Under the pieces are notes generated by a model. The model did no database searches and was not told the origin of the DNA. It saw nothing but the letters and a program-made list of their open reading frames with translations. 64,000 nt of DNA, from NCBI GenBank assembly GCA_015655015.1, contig JAATFV010000063.1, forward strand, positions 1-64,000, given 5' to 3'. Below are positions 34,530 through 44,300 of the stretch, one piece after another (the first letter of the stretch is position 1; each line of letters begins with the position of its first letter). The position numbers and the translations under genes were made by a program. This stretch comes from Chitinophagales bacterium. Lineage in GTDB: Bacteria > Bacteroidota > Bacteroidia > Chitinophagales > Chitinophagaceae.

Positions 34530-35828
34530 TTATCTGCGCTTGCGCCCATTTTTCAGCGTCTCCAATATCCCTTCGTTCCGAATGATGATCATGCCGTGGC
34601 GGTCTCCTGTAATGCCCTGCTCCAGGGTATAGGTATATTCCGGCGTATGCCCATTCATCCGGGTAGGCAGATATTGGAACCCGATCTCAGGCCGTTGTCG
34701 CAATTCCTCTCCCGCCTCGACGATGTGCGAGGAAATGATGAACAGGCTATTCTTCTTGCCCGCAAAGGCATTGGTGATGGCGACGGTAGCCTCATGTGCA
34801 TCTTTTACATTGGTGCCGCGGAACAGTTCGTCAAAGATGATGAACAGTGATTTTCCGGAATTCAATTCCGTGGCTACCTTTTTCACCCGCAGCACCTCTG
34901 CATAAAAATGGCTGGCGCCGATACCCAGGTTATCCGGCAGGTTGATCGTCGTATAGATACCATCCATGACAGAGAATTCCATGGATTTGGCGGCTACAGG
35001 AAAACCCATGTGCGCCACATACATAGCCGTGCTCAGCGAGCGTAAAAAAGTACTTTTTCCCGCCATGTTGGCCCCTGTCAGGAAGATAAGGTTGAGGCCG
35101 GCGTTCATAGCGATCGTATTACCAATCGGATTCTTCAGCCCGGGATGATAGACTCCCTCCAGCTTCAGCGTACATTGTCCTTTGTCCAGTGCGGTAGGGA
35201 AAACGAGTTTCCGGTCGTTGGCCACTTTTGCCACGGACAAATAAACATCCAGGTAATAGATATACCCTAACAGCCGTTCTATTTTAGTACGTTCGCGGGC
35301 CCTGAAAAGGATATCATAGGCGGCAACGGCGGCATAGGGCAGCTTTCCTTTCCCTTTTTCCTTAAGCGCCGGTTCGAATGCGGGATCTTCCAGTAATAAT
35401 AACATACCTTCCCGTTCCTGCGCATAGGCGGCTAAGCCGGCGATCTCCTTTGATTCTATAAATTTCTTTACGCCCTGAATAAGCTCGATGACGGCCGTTA
35501 CGCCATTAAAGATCTCTTTTTCGCTCAGCGCAGGTTGGTGGGTAGCATTTTTCGGATGTTCGCCGGCGTGCAGTAAATACTTTTCCGCCATGTCGAACAG
35601 GGCGGCGTTGAACGGGAAGGCCGTGCTCAGCCGGGCAAAATGTTCAATAATGCCGATGCGCCTGTTGATCTGTTCCTTGTCTGACAAGGGGCTGGTGAAC
35701 ATCTCCCGCAGGACCACCTCTCCTCCCCGGGTAAACGTATGATTGTACAGGTCGTAGATGCCGCTGCTGTCGCCTTTGCCGAATATTCGTAAATCTTCTA
35801 TCGTTTGCCCGTCTGTATGTAGGATCAT
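34530..35828 (-). CDS. MutS-like ATPase lacking mismatch-recognition domains (first of pair)
   Basis: A 432-residue paralogue of the next gene. Walker A GANMAGKST is at 252-260 and Walker B 'LFIIFDELFRGTN' near 328-340, with the lysine of a normal Walker A intact and the DE of Walker B present, so ATP hydrolysis is expected. A helical core of about 240 residues comes first. Domain I is missing. The gene starts 2 bp after the stop of the permease/GldG-like gene, which fixes it to the transport operon. Equivalent genes are missing in locus A. Confidence 0.85.
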   Translation of the reverse strand: MILHTDGQTIEDLRIFGKGDSSGIYDLYNHTFTRGGEVVLREMFTSPLSDKEQINRRIGIIEHFARLSTAFPFNAALFDMAEKYLLHAGEHPKNATHQPALSEKEIFNGVTAVIELIQGVKKFIESKEIAGLAAYAQEREGMLLLLEDPAFEPALKEKGKGKLPYAAVAAYDILFRARERTKIERLLGYIYYLDVYLSVAKVANDRKLVFPTALDKGQCTLKLEGVYHPGLKNPIGNTIAMNAGLNLIFLTGANMAGKSTFLRSLSTAMYVAHMGFPVAAKSMEFSVMDGIYTTINLPDNLGIGASHFYAEVLRVKKVATELNSGKSLFIIFDELFRGTNVKDAHEATVAITNAFAGKKNSLFIISSHIVEAGEELRQRPEIGFQYLPTRMNGHTPEYTYTLEQGITGDRHGMIIIRNEGILETLKNGRKRR

Positions 35829-35830
35829 TT

Positions 35831-38140
35831 TTATTTTCTTTTACGGCGGATCAATAATACGGTTCCAAGAAGTAACACCAGGCCCGGCAGCACCCATATG
35901 TATGCTATTTTCAGCGCGTTGGCACCGGCAGGACTGATCCTTAATTTAGCATCCTTTGGCTTGGGACGGGGGGTGTAGATAGGAAAAGTTCCATAATCCA
36001 TCCAGCTATAGAATGCCCGGCTAAGAAAGTCCCCACCCTGCCGGAGATTGCTCATGAAATCCGCATCCCCGCCAATCACAATCCGTTGTTGCCGGCCATT
36101 GATCTGCCGGGTCAATCCAAGGACGGTAGGGAAGGAATCTTTTTTAAGATCTCCCTCCTGCGGGCTAAAGACCGGAGCGGCGGAGTCCGTTACCAATGTA
36201 CCCGCCTTCAGCCAATCCTTGTTGGCAATGGTCGTCAGCAATGTGGTTATCGTAAAAGCGCCCGTATCGGTATAAGATAAACTGGTCGCTCCCGGCAAGA
36301 GCATTTTCACCGTGTCGTCGCTCTCCTCCTTCAGCGTCCTGAGCATTTCTTCCTGGGCAAGCCCGGTGGCCGCCGGAGTAATATAAGGCCGCACCATATG
36401 CGGCATCTCGTCTTTGCTAAGCTCTATCAGGGTGCCATCCATCAGCTGAACCCCCAGCTGCCGGAGTAAAGGATTGAGCATTTTCTGTTTGCCCGGTTCG
36501 CCCAGGATCAGCATATTGCCGCCTTTTTCAATATACCGGTGTACCCGGTCCAGGGTAGCTGCGCTCAGCTCTGTTTTAGGATCGGCGAGCACCAGCGCAT
36601 CGATATCCGAAGGGATGTCCCGGGTAGCCACCGAAAGCGTATCCGAATCAAAGCCCAGGTTGATCAACGAACCACGGGATAGTTTTTCAATAGAATGAAG
36701 GCTGAATTCCCGCTCTCCCTTCTTGTAAATATTCCGCTCCAGGTCCCCGGTCATAAATACGGCCTTTGGCAGCTTAGCCTGTAACAACCGCTTGAAAGCC
36801 GCGGCAATATGCATTTCCTGCGGCCAGAAGATGCCATCATCATAGGTCCTGAGAAAAGTGGTCCTTCCTTTATACTTTAGCTGCATCACCAGCCGGTAAT
36901 TTTCCGATTCCGGGTCGATCATTTTATGGATCGCTTCCGGCCCTATGAAACGGGACATATCCGCATCGTAACCCTCGGCCATTTGTTCGGCGATCTGTTT
37001 CAAGCTCTTCCCGGGAAAAGACTTGAATAAAGAGCTATCGTTCGTATCATAATAATAGACATAGTTAAATTTAATCTCCGGTTTGAACCGCGTATAGGAC
37101 TCCCAGAGGGTCGACAGATAGGTATTGCGGGCTTCCGGAAGCCCCTGCTGCAGACCGCGCCCTAACAGGTTGCAGTAAAGGGTCACTTCCAGCGGATCAT
37201 CTCCCAGCTCTTTGACGATCTTTTGCGTATTCTCATGGAGCGTATTGACCTTCCCGGCCGTCGTATCCCAATAACCGGTGAGCACAGGACGCGAGGAGAC
37301 ATAACCGATCAGCAGGGCGGACACCACCACTGCCAGGTACTTCCCGGCCTTCACGAACCAGGGCCTGGACTCCCGGGCCCCTTTCAGCCGGATCAGCGTA
37401 AATCCCAGGAACATATACACGATCACGACAAAGTAGATCACGTCTTTGGTAACGATCAGTCCTTTCAACATTTTTTCGGTTCGTCCTGAGAGGGAAAGGA
37501 AATAGGTGAGGTCTCTTACAAAATCATATTTCTGCCATAAGCCGCCGATGCGGGAGAGGACAAAAATGAGCAGGAAACTGCCCAGCGCGGAGACGACCTG
37601 GTAGGTAGTGAGGCTGGACATATAAAGCCCGATCGCCGTGTATGCGCATACCAGCAAATAAAACCCCAAAGCCGCAGCCAGCAGCATGCCATAGTCAGCC
37701 GACCGGATATTCACCAGGCCGGACACCATAAAAATACCCACGATCAGGAGTAACAGCAAGTTATATACCATGACCGCCAGGTATTTCCCCAAAACGATCT
37801 CCCGCGTTCTGACCGGAGAGGAATACAATAATTTGATGGTGCCGTTATTCGTTTCCCGGCTGATCAATCCCATGGTGAGCAAGGGGACGAATAAAAATAA
37901 ATTTTGCAGGACGTTCGCGAAAATACCATTGGAGTTCAAAAAAATAGCGGTGGTCAATGAAGCGCCAAAATCCTTGAATTTCGGATTATTCGTGATCATT
38001 ATATCCTGCCATTTGGCTATCGGCGCCAATCCATAGGTATAAAAGACCGCGCACTGCACCAGGAATGCGATCGTTAAAAACCAGGCCACCGGCGAATAAA
38101 AAAGGTTGCGAAGCTCTGTTTTGGCAATTTTGAATATCAT
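35831..38140 (-). CDS. Fused ABC-2 permease and GldG-like protein (locus B)
   Basis: A 769-residue paralogue of the locus A protein, colinear over its whole length. It has an N-terminal membrane part with 'LTMGLISRETNNGTIKLLYSSPVRTREIVLGKY', six hydrophobic segments, then 'IGYVSSRPVLTGYWDTTAGKVNTLHENTQKIVKELGDDPLEVTLY', a GldG-like soluble domain ('LVLADPKTELSAATLDRVHRYIEKGGNMLILGEPG', 'QRIVIGGDADFMSN') and a C-terminal helix followed by 'RRKRK'. It follows the ATPase gene by 15 bp and precedes the MutS-like pair by 2 bp. The inner-membrane location is certain; the cargo is unknown. Confidence 0.86.
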   Translation of the reverse strand: MIFKIAKTELRNLFYSPVAWFLTIAFLVQCAVFYTYGLAPIAKWQDIMITNNPKFKDFGASLTTAIFLNSNGIFANVLQNLFLFVPLLTMGLISRETNNGTIKLLYSSPVRTREIVLGKYLAVMVYNLLLLLIVGIFMVSGLVNIRSADYGMLLAAALGFYLLVCAYTAIGLYMSSLTTYQVVSALGSFLLIFVLSRIGGLWQKYDFVRDLTYFLSLSGRTEKMLKGLIVTKDVIYFVVIVYMFLGFTLIRLKGARESRPWFVKAGKYLAVVVSALLIGYVSSRPVLTGYWDTTAGKVNTLHENTQKIVKELGDDPLEVTLYCNLLGRGLQQGLPEARNTYLSTLWESYTRFKPEIKFNYVYYYDTNDSSLFKSFPGKSLKQIAEQMAEGYDADMSRFIGPEAIHKMIDPESENYRLVMQLKYKGRTTFLRTYDDGIFWPQEMHIAAAFKRLLQAKLPKAVFMTGDLERNIYKKGEREFSLHSIEKLSRGSLINLGFDSDTLSVATRDIPSDIDALVLADPKTELSAATLDRVHRYIEKGGNMLILGEPGKQKMLNPLLRQLGVQLMDGTLIELSKDEMPHMVRPYITPAATGLAQEEMLRTLKEESDDTVKMLLPGATSLSYTDTGAFTITTLLTTIANKDWLKAGTLVTDSAAPVFSPQEGDLKKDSFPTVLGLTRQINGRQQRIVIGGDADFMSNLRQGGDFLSRAFYSWMDYGTFPIYTPRPKPKDAKLRISPAGANALKIAYIWVLPGLVLLLGTVLLIRRKRK

Positions 38141-38155
38141 CTTGAGTAAGTAAGT

Positions 38156-39082
38156 TTATCGAAGCGTTTGAGTAGATAATTGTTTGAAGATGTCGTCGAG
38201 CAGGCCTTTTTCCAGGTTGATCTCCTTTAGCCTCCACCCATGCTGCATACTGGCTGCCACTATTCTTTCCGTGATCCCGTCATCGCCGTCAAAATAGATG
38301 CGGACCTGCCGGTCACTCAAAAATGCCGCCCTGGTAACGCCTGGTATTTTGAGCAGCTCCGTGACCGGGGGCGGGTTTTCCATCCGCACCAGGATACTCT
38401 GCGGCTGGGCATAATTGTTAAAGGCGTCCATGGTATCGGAGAAGATGATCCGTCCCCCTTCCATCATGATCACGTCCCTGCAGAGCAAGTGTATCTCGGA
38501 TAAAATATGAGAGGATAAGAGTACCGTATGATCGATGGCGATCTCTTTGATCAGCTTTCTGGCTTCTATCAGCTGGTTGGGATCCAGTCCGTTGGTGGGT
38601 TCGTCCATGACCACCAGCCTGGGCTTATGGATAATGGCCTGTGCGATCCCCACCCGCTGGCGGTAGCCGCCGGACAGATTGTGGATCAGCCGGGTGCTGA
38701 AATGCGTGATGCCGCAACGTTCCTTCGCTTCCTCTACAGCGGCCGGGATCTTATGTTTCTCCATTCTCCGCAGCTGCGCAGCGTAGGAGAGGTATTCATC
38801 TACGGTAAGGTCGGTATACAACGGCGGGTTCTGCGGTAAAAAGCCGATCTCTTTTTTGGCGGCCTCCGGTTCTTCCCGGGTGTCCATACCATTGATATAA
38901 ACATGGCCTTCTGTCTGGTTCAATACCCCGCAGAGGATGTTCATGGTAGTAGACTTACCTGCGCCATTGGATCCCAGCAGTCCCACTACGCCGGTCTGGC
39001 CTATTTCAAGATTAACATCCCGTATAGCCCAGGAGCTGCTGTACTTGTGGGAAAGTCGTTCGATTTTCAGAATAGTGCTCAT
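38156..39082 (-). CDS. ABC transporter ATP-binding protein, GldA-like (locus B)
   Basis: A 308-residue ATPase closely similar to that of locus A. Walker A GSNGAGKST at 37-45, 'GFLPQNPPLY', LSGGYRQRVG, Walker B 'LVVMDEPTNGLDP', H-loop 'LSSHILSE'. The two share the unusual C-terminal extension including 'FSDTMDAFNNY' and 'MENPP'. The gene lies 13 bp after the DUF4397-like gene and 15 bp before the permease, inside one long operon. Confidence 0.9.
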   Translation of the reverse strand: MSTILKIERLSHKYSSSWAIRDVNLEIGQTGVVGLLGSNGAGKSTTMNILCGVLNQTEGHVYINGMDTREEPEAAKKEIGFLPQNPPLYTDLTVDEYLSYAAQLRRMEKHKIPAAVEEAKERCGITHFSTRLIHNLSGGYRQRVGIAQAIIHKPRLVVMDEPTNGLDPNQLIEARKLIKEIAIDHTVLLSSHILSEIHLLCRDVIMMEGGRIIFSDTMDAFNNYAQPQSILVRMENPPPVTELLKIPGVTRAAFLSDRQVRIYFDGDDGITERIVAASMQHGWRLKEINLEKGLLDDIFKQLSTQTLR

Positions 39083-39095
39083 AATAAGTTTATCA

Positions 39096-39863
39096 TTAAT
39101 AATTATTGGCTAAAAAGACGATTTGTGTCGACCCGGTCGTCCCTGCGGCCGGCAAGCCGGCGAGGATCAGCGTGAAGTTGCGGTAGCGCCATAAGTTGTT
39201 CGCGGTATTGTTCCCGGCGTCGTTGTTCACACCGTCGAACGTATAACTGCCCAGCAGGATGCCGGCAGCATCCCTGAATTCGAACACATAACTGCCGGTG
39301 GCGGAAGTGGCCGGATAAGTTTTGAAGGCAGTGATGCTTTTATACGGAAGACTGGCCGTTTCGGACCCGTTGGCTTGTCCCTGGATATTCACGCTCACGG
39401 GACCGCTGCCGGGGGAAAGGTTGACCAGCCGTATGCCGAAGCTGCTGTCCTGCGGGGGATGAACCGGAAGGATATCCGTCGTGAACAAAGTATCCGGTGC
39501 ACTCGTAGTACCTGTTAAAAATAACGTGTGTACGCTACCAATAAGAAGATCGATTCTCAGATCAAAGAGGGGCGTGCTTTTTTCAAGTGTGTCGGGATAT
39601 TGGTACAGCTTCAGCGGCTGCGTGCCGCTATAGGAGCTGGTCTCATAGTAGGGTGAATAACTGCCGTATTGGACCTGCATGGCACTGTAATACCATTCAA
39701 TGGAGTAAGTGTCGCTGAAGTTGGTGGCCAAGATATTACTGCCTGCCACCGCGTTGATGAGGGTGAGCGAGGCCGTGCCGGATCCCGTGCTGCTTTTTTT
39801 ACAGGCAAAAAGTACCGGCAACAGCAGGAAGACCCGTGACATCCGGAGGAGTCCGTGTTTCAT
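39096..39863 (-). CDS. DUF4397-like lipoprotein
   Basis: A 255-residue secreted lipoprotein: signal peptide 'SRVFLLLPVLFAC' with Cys at the lipobox, then a beta-rich domain opening with 'ASLTLINAVAGSNI' and, further on, 'FGIRLVNLSPGSGPVSVNIQG', the strand pattern of DUF4397 proteins. Such proteins are frequently encoded after SusCD pairs in Bacteroidota and lie on the cell surface. No enzymatic motif is visible. The gene is absent from locus A. It sits between susD (43-bp gap) and the ATPase gene (13-bp gap). Confidence 0.65.
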   Translation of the reverse strand: MKHGLLRMSRVFLLLPVLFACKKSSTGSGTASLTLINAVAGSNILATNFSDTYSIEWYYSAMQVQYGSYSPYYETSSYSGTQPLKLYQYPDTLEKSTPLFDLRIDLLIGSVHTLFLTGTTSAPDTLFTTDILPVHPPQDSSFGIRLVNLSPGSGPVSVNIQGQANGSETASLPYKSITAFKTYPATSATGSYVFEFRDAAGILLGSYTFDGVNNDAGNNTANNLWRYRNFTLILAGLPAAGTTGSTQIVFLANNY

Positions 39864-39906
39864 GTTATGATTATTAAAAGTTATAAATAGTGTACTCCGG
39901 GATAGT

Positions 39907-41367
39907 CTAATGATAACCCGGGTTCTGGACCAGGTTATGGTCCGCTAAGATCTCCGAAACCGGGATCGGGTATAACAATTGGTAATCGCCCTCCCAGGGT
40001 TGTTTTACCGGAATAACAGACAACACGTTATGCGCCTGTCCTGTCCTTTTCAGATCCAGCCAGCGGTGGCCCCATTCGGCGAAGAGCTCTGTCTGCCGTT
40101 CATGCGCCACGGCAGCAATCACCTGGTCGTGGAGCAGAGAAAACGGCAGATCGGGTAAGCCTGCCCGGTGGCGGAGCACGTTCAGATCCGTGATGGCAGC
40201 GGCGTCCCCTCCGGCCGCCCCATTTGCTTCCGCTTCGGCTTTTATCAGGTACTGTTCCGCCAGGCGGAGCACCATATAATATTCCGTGGCTGTGCCGCCT
40301 ACCGAATAGTCAGCTGTTCCTGTCTTATACTTATAGGGGAAATAGTAGAGGCCGGTGGAATTATTATCGGTGCTGTCGACCCATTTCGATCTGCGCTGAT
40401 CACCGGTCTCGAAGGCATCCAGCAGCTGGCTGGAAAGATAAAAAGATACCAGTCCCGTCGAAAGGGGATTGGGAAGCATCGCGATGCCCTCCGGAGTGGC
40501 ATTCCCTACATTGGCCACCGAAGTGTTCTGCTGCAATTGCCAGATGGCTTCGGTGCTGTTCTTCCAAAAAACTTCTTTCAGGTCGCTTACCAGGTTATAT
40601 TGGGTGGTATACCCGATGACTGCGGCTGCCTGGGTGGCCGCGCCGGTATAATCGCCGGTAAATAAAAGGACCCGGGCCAGCAGGGCGGTCGCGGCCCATT
40701 TGTTGGGCCGGATCCTTTCGCCCGCTGCTACCGAATAATCGGCCGGCAATACCGATTGAGCGTCCTTAAGATCGTTAATGATCTGCTGGTAGACCTTCAC
40801 CTGTGGTGTCCTGGCCATCGTAGTGGTCTGGTTGAAGTCGATCGTGAGCGCGAGCGGTACGTCTCCGAATAAATTGGTGAGATAAAAATAACTAAAGGCC
40901 CGGATGAATTTGGCTTCTCCCGTTAATTCTTTCCGCACGCTATCGCGCAGGGAGGCAGAAGTGGAAGCCGCGATACCTTCTATCACCGCATTAGCTCCAT
41001 AGATCGCTGTATAGGCCGTGGTCCATATGGTATTGGAAGACAAGCTAGTGGTCAGCAGGTGGTTGCTGTTATATAACTGGTATTCACCCGTGGCCTGATA
41101 AAACATCAATTCGTCTGAAGACAATCCGCCGAGCAAGGTCGTAAGGCCATCGCTAAAGTTGGCATAGATACTATTGTTGATACCGGTGTTGCCATTGATC
41201 AGCTGCGTATAGATCCCCGCCAGCGCTGAATTGGCCTGTTGTTCGGTAGCGAATACCCCGGCCGTCGTCTGGCTGTTGACAGGTTCCGGAACAGACACGA
41301 GCTTTCTGCAGGAGACTCCTGACAGTGTGAAAACGATTAAAATAAAGAGATAACTATTGACTCGCAT
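39907..41367 (-). CDS. SusD/RagB-family outer-membrane lipoprotein (locus B)
   Basis: 486 residues from the ATG at 41367 (MRVNSYLFILIVFTLSGVSC). The open frame reaches 41433, but the signal peptide and lipobox 'LSGVSC' fix the start at 41367. SusD features: 'FIRAFSYFYLTNLFGDVPLAL', 'ATALLARVLLFTGDYTGAATQA', 'MVLRLAEQYLIKAEAEANGA', 'LNVLRHRAGLPDL' and 'HERQTELFAEWGHRWLDLKRTG'. It starts 10 bp after the end of susC. It should cap the STN-containing SusC of the same locus. Confidence 0.93.
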   Translation of the reverse strand: MRVNSYLFILIVFTLSGVSCRKLVSVPEPVNSQTTAGVFATEQQANSALAGIYTQLINGNTGINNSIYANFSDGLTTLLGGLSSDELMFYQATGEYQLYNSNHLLTTSLSSNTIWTTAYTAIYGANAVIEGIAASTSASLRDSVRKELTGEAKFIRAFSYFYLTNLFGDVPLALTIDFNQTTTMARTPQVKVYQQIINDLKDAQSVLPADYSVAAGERIRPNKWAATALLARVLLFTGDYTGAATQAAAVIGYTTQYNLVSDLKEVFWKNSTEAIWQLQQNTSVANVGNATPEGIAMLPNPLSTGLVSFYLSSQLLDAFETGDQRRSKWVDSTDNNSTGLYYFPYKYKTGTADYSVGGTATEYYMVLRLAEQYLIKAEAEANGAAGGDAAAITDLNVLRHRAGLPDLPFSLLHDQVIAAVAHERQTELFAEWGHRWLDLKRTGQAHNVLSVIPVKQPWEGDYQLLYPIPVSEILADHNLVQNPGYH

Positions 41368-41377
41368 GGTTGACGCT

Positions 41378-44300
41378 TTAGAAGTTGAACGATATCCCGC
41401 CGGTGAAGATCTTCGCGGGAGGCATGGCTCCAAAACTCTGTATTTCCGGATCGATGCCTTTATATCCCGTGATCACAAAAATATTCTGTGCATTGATGAA
41501 CAGGCTGCATCGCTGCATGCCGGCTTTATTTGCCAAACCGGCCGGGAGATTATACGAAAAAGACAGTGTGGACAGCCGGATATAAGAGGCATCCGTATAG
41601 GCCCGGTCCGATGTCTGAAAATTGTAATCGCTGGTTGTGCCCTGGGTCGTAAAACGAGCGTAACAGGCTTTATCTCCCGGCTGCTGCCAGCGGTCTTTGA
41701 AGATATCGACGGAGAGGTTGCCAAATCCGCCCGGCACGACGCCTGTGTAATAGGCGTTCTGGGCCTTTTGTTTTTTAAAGCTAAAGAAGAAACTCAGTGC
41801 AAACTCCTTATAGTTGAATTGGTTGCCGAATCCGCCGAAAAATTTAGGGTCGAGATTGATGGCTACGGAACGATCGTCATCCTGTGTTCCCGGAATAACG
41901 GAGTTGTCGGACATAATGCTGCCATCATGATTGGCATCCGCGAACCCGTATTGTCCTGTTTGCGGATCTATGCCCGTGTAATGTAAGAGATATCGGTTGT
42001 TAATGGGCTGACCGACCTTATAGGTAGTTGCATAGGGAGAATTCCCGATATTGGGATAAGCCAGCAGGGTGTTCCTGTTGAAAGAAAGATTGGCCTTGAC
42101 GGACCAGGAGAAGTTCTTGACCTGGAGCAATTTCGCATCCAGCAGGAACTCCCATCCGTCGTTCTGTATGGTAGCCGGCCAGTTCGCCGTCACGCTCGGA
42201 AATCCGGAAAAAACAGGCGTAGGATACTGCAGCAGCTGGTTATTACAGCGATTGCGATAATAGGCGGCCTCTACATTGATCCGGTTGTCTTTGAGGAAAC
42301 CCAGGTCCAGGGCGAGCTCTCCTTTCTTATTTACCTGCCAGTGATAATCCTGGTTGACGGCATGTTCGTTCACCAGGGGGGATATACCGCCATAAGTATA
42401 AAGCGGTGTATAATTTCCTAATTCGCTATTAGCCCATTGGGAAAGATATTGGTACTCGCCCACCGCATCGCTGCCCGTGAGACCATAACTGCCCCTGAGC
42501 TTGACGAAGCTGAAGACTGCCGGCAGGGCCCGTCTCAGCCATTTCTCTTCCGTGGCTATCCAGGCGAAACCCGCGGAGCCGAAATTGCCGAACTGTCTTC
42601 CGGGCCCGAAACGGGAAGATCCGTCCCTGCGGACATTCAGGTTCAGGATATATTTATTCGCCCAATCATAATTGATCCGGCCGAAGACGGCGGCATATTT
42701 GTATTGTGCATACTGTTCGTTCGCGATGATCATCGAGGCTCCTGAGATGGTCCGGATGAACGCATCATTGGTATAACCGAGACCATATTGCAGGGCGCCG
42801 TCGGTCATGGAGGCTTGTGTGCTGGCGCCTGCCAGTACATTCAGCTTGCCTTCTCCGATAAAGAGGGTATAGTCGATCTGCGGCTCGATGATCCAGTTGG
42901 AGATCTTATTGGTCCCGAAAAAAGCCGTTCCTGCGGGGCTGGATATCGGATCCTGGGAGGTAATGGGAGACAGCAGACTCTGACCGAGATCCGTATTATT
43001 ATAACCCATACTGGCTGCAAGCGTCAGCCCTTTTACCAGTTCGTAGTTAAGGGACAGGTTGCTGGTGAGAAAATTAGTCTTCGTCGTATAGGGCGATAAA
43101 AGAGGTGCAAAAGGATATTGATATCCGATACCAGCGGCATCCCAGGGGGCGTAGTTCAGCCCTCCGGTTTTATTATAGATCGGGGGAGCATCCGGGGGTA
43201 AGGTGGCCGCGCTGGGTGTGCTGATGGTATTGACGCCTGCATAAGAATAATTGGCAGTCAGGGAGACCGACAATTTCTGATTCAACGTATGGTGGGTGAG
43301 ATTAAAGGATAATGTCGCCCTTTGATTGGCCCCGCTTTGGGTGAGGATCTCCGTCTGACGGCGATAGTCGGCGCCGATACGGAATACGGTACGGCCATCT
43401 CCTCCTGTCAGGCCTGCCTGCACATCGGTAACCCTGCCCGTACCTCCCCATAAGGACTTCTGCCAGTCCTCATTCCGCGTCGTGTCCCATAATAACAGGT
43501 CGGGAGCGTTAGCGATAGTAGGGGTAATGCCGTCATTCCTGAAGGCCTCCCGCCGCATCTGTAAATATTGCGTGGTATTGAGCATGTTCCAATGGCGGGT
43601 CACCTTGCTGATACCCTGGGTGGCATTCAGGCTGAACCCGGATTTGCCGGCCTTTCCCTTTTTGGTGGTAATGAGGATCACCCCGTTGGCGCCGCGCGAA
43701 CCGTAAATGGCCGTGGCATCGGCATCTTTCAACACTTCCATGCTCTCAATGTCCGCGGGGTTAAGGCTAAAGAAAGGGCTCTGGCCCCCGGTCACCGCCG
43801 GCAGGCCGTTCTGAACAAAACCGGTCGATCCGTATTGATAGTTGGAATTACCGCCTGTTTCCAATACGGTGAGCGGGACGCCATCGATGATGTACAAGGG
43901 ATCCGAGGTGAAGCTGGCGTTGATTGTGCTTCGCCCTCTTATTTCCACTTTCGCGGTGCCGCTGGCATATCCCGAGTTCGGGGTGATTACCAGGCCGGCG
44001 ACCCTTCCCTGCAATGCCAGCAAGGGGTTCATCACCGGCTGTTTTTCTATTTCTTCGGCGGTCACTTTGGCTATATTACCCGTAGCCAGCCGCCGGCTGG
44101 TCATTCCATAGGCCTGAACGACGCTCTTATCCAGTTCGCTAACCGCGGCAGTCAAACCGACCATCAGGTAGCCGCCATCCCTGACCTCCAGCTGACGGGT
44201 ATTGTAGCCGATATAACTAACGACCACCATACTGTTCAACGGCAGCTCCGGCAGTTCAAATTCTCCTTTTGTATTGGTGATCGCTCCTTTACTTTTTCCT

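Noticed and set aside
33113-35828. Bona fide mismatch-repair MutS or MutS2
   Set aside because: Both proteins are about 435 residues, without domain I, connector domain or Smr domain.
41368-41433. 22-residue extension of the SusD protein of locus B
   Set aside because: It lies within the end of susC, and the signal peptide and lipobox start at 41367.
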